Positions 61,047 to 64,000 of a stretch of DNA of 64,000 bases are shown here, in pieces. The notes beneath the pieces were generated by a model. That model saw only the letters and a list, made by a program, of their open reading frames with translations, searched no databases and had not been told where the DNA came from. Origin of the DNA: Verrucomicrobiota bacterium (GTDB lineage: Bacteria > Verrucomicrobiota > Verrucomicrobiia > CAIQCK01). Location: positions 124,001-188,000 of the forward strand of contig JACRQF010000009.1 in NCBI GenBank assembly GCA_016222825.1, read 5' to 3'. Every line of letters begins with the position of its first letter. Within the stretch, counting starts at the first letter, position 1. Both the position numbers and the translations under genes were made by a program.

Positions 61047-62621
61047 ATGAAACACACCCTCACACTCCTCGGATCTCTGCTGCTCACATCCCTCTCTGCG
61101 CAGCACGCCGCTGATGCAGCGCCTCAGTCGCCCGCCTCGTCGCAACGGCTTGCTTCGACACCGACAGGCCAACGCAACATCGCGGTCACGGTGGACCTCG
61201 GCAAATCCGTCCACGTCATGCGCGGCGGCATTGGGGCATCGTGGCATGCGATCGGGCCGACGGTGTTCCACTATCCCGATCTGATCGGCCGCGACAATCG
61301 CACTTGCCGCGGCAGTGCGTTTGGCGGCAATCCGCCGGTGCGTGCTGCGTATCAGTCGGCGTGGAACGACGTGCTGCGTCACGCCCGCTGGCTGGGGCTG
61401 GATTTCGTCCGGGTCGAGATAGACATGCGGATGTATCACCCGCAACGCGATGTGTTCACCTGGAACAGCGAGGAGATGCAGACGCTGGAGCGCATCCTCC
61501 AGCACTGCCAGTCGAATCACGTGGACGTGTATTTCACGATGATGTGGCAGGACGTGGAGTGGAACGCGCATCCCGGCGTCAATCGCCTGCAGAGCGCGCC
61601 TCGGTCGGATGCGGATTTTGCCGGGAGCTACACGACATTGCTCGAGCGACTGATAAAGACGAAGGGTTACACCTGTATCCGGTGGGTCACGGTCAACAAC
61701 GAGCCGGGGTTTGCGAGCTGCTGGTGGATCGGGCCTGACCGGAAGCCCGCCTCGATTACGCCCGCCGTCCTCGCGATGCGCGAGGCCCTTGACCGTCGTG
61801 GTTTGAAAGAGGTGGCCGTGTGCGGCTCCGACGGCCACAACCTGCGGATGGGGCAGTTCGACCCGCAAGATTCCGCCGCAACGGCGCTGGGCGTGCATGA
61901 CTACCGCGCCGCGGTGCCTCTGGCGATGTATCGGGAGGGCGTGCAGATCGCGCGCCAGCGCAACATCCCGTTCTTTGTCGCCGAGTTCGGCCACTTCTTC
62001 ATGGCGACGTATGAAGGCGACAAGATGGCCATGGGCGGTCCGCGATCGGAGGCCCCCAAGAGCTACGCCGCGCAGTTGCTCAACGCGGAAAAGGTGTTGG
62101 TCGGCCTGAACGAAGGCGTGGATGGCTTCAATCGGTGGAGCTTCACCAACCGCGGCGATCTCGATGGTCAGTGGCAACTGATCCGCACCTGGCATCCGAA
62201 CCTTTGGGATTACCACAAGAACGTGACGCCCGAACCCGTGCCGTATTTCAGCTTTGGCATCCTGACGCGATTTGCCGCGAAGCATTCGACGGTGTTGGGC
62301 GCCTCCGCTGACGATCCGGAGGTCCTCGTGGCGGCCTTGCGCAGCCCCCGGGGACAGACCACCGTCTATCTGCTCAACAAGTCCAGCGAGGAACGGAACG
62401 CATCCCTTACACTGGCCGGCGTGACAAAGCCGCTCGCCTTCCGCCAGTATCAAGTCACGGAGGACGCGGTGAGCAAGCCGTCGTTCACCCTGACGCCGCT
62501 GGCCACGGTCAACGCAAGCCCGGCGAGCAATCGCGTTACGGCGGTCCTGCCCGGCAAGAGCATCACCGCCTACACCACCTTCCAACTGGCCGACGACGCC
62601 GATGGAATCACTCAGGAATGA
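61047..62621 (+). CDS. Secreted clan GH-A glycoside hydrolase
   Basis: The 524-residue product has a signal peptide (LLGSLLLTSLSAQHAADA) and a TIM-barrel glycosidase domain. The acid/base candidate is Glu219 in TVNNEPGFASCWW and the nucleophile candidate Glu313 in FFVAEFGHFF, the retaining-enzyme arrangement of clan GH-A (GH5, GH30 or GH39-like). Substrate-site sequence includes DFVRVEIDMRMYHP and NRWSFTNRGDLDGQW. Residues after about 420 form a beta-sandwich (TTVYLLNKSSEERNASLTL), as in GH30. The start at 61047 is chosen by the signal peptide. Specificity is not assigned. Confidence 0.82.
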   Translation: MKHTLTLLGSLLLTSLSAQHAADAAPQSPASSQRLASTPTGQRNIAVTVDLGKSVHVMRGGIGASWHAIGPTVFHYPDLIGRDNRTCRGSAFGGNPPVRAAYQSAWNDVLRHARWLGLDFVRVEIDMRMYHPQRDVFTWNSEEMQTLERILQHCQSNHVDVYFTMMWQDVEWNAHPGVNRLQSAPRSDADFAGSYTTLLERLIKTKGYTCIRWVTVNNEPGFASCWWIGPDRKPASITPAVLAMREALDRRGLKEVAVCGSDGHNLRMGQFDPQDSAATALGVHDYRAAVPLAMYREGVQIARQRNIPFFVAEFGHFFMATYEGDKMAMGGPRSEAPKSYAAQLLNAEKVLVGLNEGVDGFNRWSFTNRGDLDGQWQLIRTWHPNLWDYHKNVTPEPVPYFSFGILTRFAAKHSTVLGASADDPEVLVAALRSPRGQTTVYLLNKSSEERNASLTLAGVTKPLAFRQYQVTEDAVSKPSFTLTPLATVNASPASNRVTAVLPGKSITAYTTFQLADDADGITQE

Positions 62622-62686
62622 TGAGGAATAAGGCAGGAGCCTTGACCGTAGAATCCCAAGCAAGCACGCATCGGAACACCTCACTT

Positions 62687-64000
62687 ATGAACCCCCGAAT
62701 CCTCGCCCTCCTCACCGTCCTGCTGGCTTCGCTCGCGTCATTGCACGCGGCGGAGCCGAGGCTGGTGGCTCACTGGAACTTCGACGAGGGCAGCGGTGAC
62801 ATCGCGAAAGATGTGACCGGTCATGGCCACGACGCGACGTTGAAGAATGTCGAGTGGGTGCCTTCGCCGCGCGGGCACGCGTTGCGGTTCGACAGCAAGG
62901 CGGACTTGGCGCGATACGGCGGGGTGGATTCGATGAACCTGACCGGTGACGTGACACTGGCGGTCTGGGTGAAGAGCGATTCGGCGGCGGCGCCCAACAC
63001 GCATCGGCTGATCTTCGGGGATGACGGCCCCGGCATCGCGCGCAATCTGCACCTGAGCCTCGACAGCTACAACCGCCTGAGTTTCGAGTGGGCCGACGGC
63101 AGGAGCAACGATTCGCTGCTCGCCCCCGCCAGTCTGCTCAACGGCCTGTGGAAACACGTGGCGGTGGTGGCCGATTCGCGGGCCATGCAGGTCGCGATGT
63201 ATGTAGACGGGGTCGTGGTGGCGCGCAAGCCGATGTCGCTGCCCATCAGCAAAGCTCCGGTCAAGGAGCGGCTGACCGGCTGGTTCTACAACGGTTTCTT
63301 CCAAGGCGAGTTGGACGACATCCAGCTCTACAACCGCGCGCTGGCGGCGAAGGAAATCCAGCGGCTGTTCGTGGCGCAGGCCGATGTGCAGGCGGGCGCG
63401 GCGACGGTGCTGTTTGACGCTTCGCGCTCGGAGCCGCGAGGGATCGTCTCGACGACGTTCCGCAACTGGAGCAAGCAGCCGCGTCGGCTCGAAGTGGGCG
63501 GTCCGGCGGTGGCGAAGCGGGAGTTGACGCTGAAGCCGGGCGCGGCGGTCGAGGTGACGCTGGGTGAGGTCGCGCTCCAGCCCGTGTGGCGCAATCGCAA
63601 CGACCTTTTCATCTGCGAGCAAAAGACGGGCGGCGCGGCGTCTGTCGCGGTCCGCAGGGGCGACGCGGTCGAGCGAATGAGTCTGGGCTTGGCGGCGCAG
63701 GCGATGATTGAACCGATGCGGGTGCAGGTGAAAGACCCGTGGCAGCGAAAGATGCAGTCGGGCAAGACCGCGCGTGTGGAGTGCGACGTTCAACTCGCGA
63801 TGCCTGCCGAGCAGTTGCGCGAGGGAACTCTCCGGTTCCGGCTCGTCTCGCGCGAAACGGGGCGGGAAGCGTTGGCGCGGCAGATCAAATCACCGCAGAG
63901 CCAGCAATCGTTGACGCTCAATGTCAGCGCATTGCCGTGGGGCGCTTATGATTTGCAGGCGGCTTTCCACGATCGCGCTGGCCGTGAAGTCGTCAGCGTA
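62687..64000 (+). CDS. Secreted LamG-domain protein, truncated by the window end
   Basis: The frame is open from the ATG at 62687 to the window edge (438 codons so far). A signal peptide (ILALLTVLLASLASLHA) precedes a LamG/concanavalin domain (LVAHWNFDEGSGDIAKD, VTLAVWVKSD, LWKHVAVVADSRAMQVAMYVDG, GFFQGELDDIQLYNRALAA). A beta-rich region follows (VLFDASRSEPRGIVSTTFRNWS, ARVECDVQLAMP). In this phylum such N-terminal LamG regions often precede a hydrolase or sulfatase domain, which would lie beyond 64000. It is 65 bp after the GH-A gene, on the same strand. Confidence 0.85.
   Translation, partial: MNPRILALLTVLLASLASLHAAEPRLVAHWNFDEGSGDIAKDVTGHGHDATLKNVEWVPSPRGHALRFDSKADLARYGGVDSMNLTGDVTLAVWVKSDSAAAPNTHRLIFGDDGPGIARNLHLSLDSYNRLSFEWADGRSNDSLLAPASLLNGLWKHVAVVADSRAMQVAMYVDGVVVARKPMSLPISKAPVKERLTGWFYNGFFQGELDDIQLYNRALAAKEIQRLFVAQADVQAGAATVLFDASRSEPRGIVSTTFRNWSKQPRRLEVGGPAVAKRELTLKPGAAVEVTLGEVALQPVWRNRNDLFICEQKTGGAASVAVRRGDAVERMSLGLAAQAMIEPMRVQVKDPWQRKMQSGKTARVECDVQLAMPAEQLREGTLRFRLVSRETGREALARQIKSPQSQQSLTLNVSALPWGAYDLQAAFHDRAGREVVSV

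Overview
The window looks like chromosomal DNA of a high-GC member of the Verrucomicrobiota (Pedosphaera/Limisphaera-like). This is inferred from gene content, not from a marker phylogeny. The content pointing there is: several PEP-CTERM (exosortase-sorted) proteins; a T5SS/PEP-CTERM-type repeat giant; Tat-exported Gfo/Idh/MocA and sugar-isomerase-like proteins; HzsA-like c-type cytochromes; and many secreted carbohydrate-active or SGNH enzymes.

Layout. 0.3-3.5 kb: a periplasmic-type [NiFe] hydrogenase (small subunit, large subunit, maturation protease) behind a sigma-54-like promoter. 3.5-5.8 kb: a PfkB sugar kinase and a sugar-porter MFS transporter, overlapping by 4 bp. 5.9-6.5 kb: a PEP-CTERM protein. 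6.8-26.9 kb: one 20-kb gene for a protein of about 6,717 residues, with an M6-like metalloprotease head, about 70 T5SS/PEP-CTERM-associated repeats and a dockerin-like tail. 27.2 kb: tRNA-Arg(CCG). 27.4-30.4 kb: a GH62-like arabinofuranosidase, a Tat-exported oxidoreductase and a small hypothetical protein, followed by repeat-rich DNA. 31.1-32.8 kb: two PEP-CTERM proteins. 33.2-34.3 kb: DAHP synthase. 34.4-41.8 kb: an SGNH hydrolase and an arginine cluster transcribed argC-argJ-argB-argD-argF-argG. 42.0-42.9 kb: rplM-rpsI. 43.1-46.1 kb: a small membrane protein, prmA, a YfcE-type phosphoesterase and hisC. 46.1-64 kb: mainly exported proteins, namely an alpha/beta hydrolase, two HzsA-like cytochromes, a lipoprotein, putative glycoside hydrolases, a beta-helix protein, a sugar isomerase-like protein, an SGNH hydrolase, a URO-D-family protein and a LamG protein cut by the window end. 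An ORF6N-domain gene lies among them.

How the genes work together. The arginine genes supply the steps from N-acetylglutamate to argininosuccinate; argH is not in the window. The exported enzymes suggest a polysaccharide-degrading lifestyle. The hydrogenase could feed electrons from H2 to respiration, but no cytochrome b anchor and no hyp genes are present here.

The most unusual layer is the small repeats: (i) GTAG-headed paired hairpins resembling REP/BIME elements, one lying inside the sugar kinase gene; (ii) heptanucleotide short tandem repeats filling arg-operon spacers and also lying inside prmA and a beta-helix gene; (iii) 50-60 bp repeats nearly identical to an internal stretch of argG; (iv) three 27-bp palindromes of one architecture around and inside the ORF6N gene; (v) a 21-bp minisatellite. 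All similarity statements come from reading the sequence; no database search was run.
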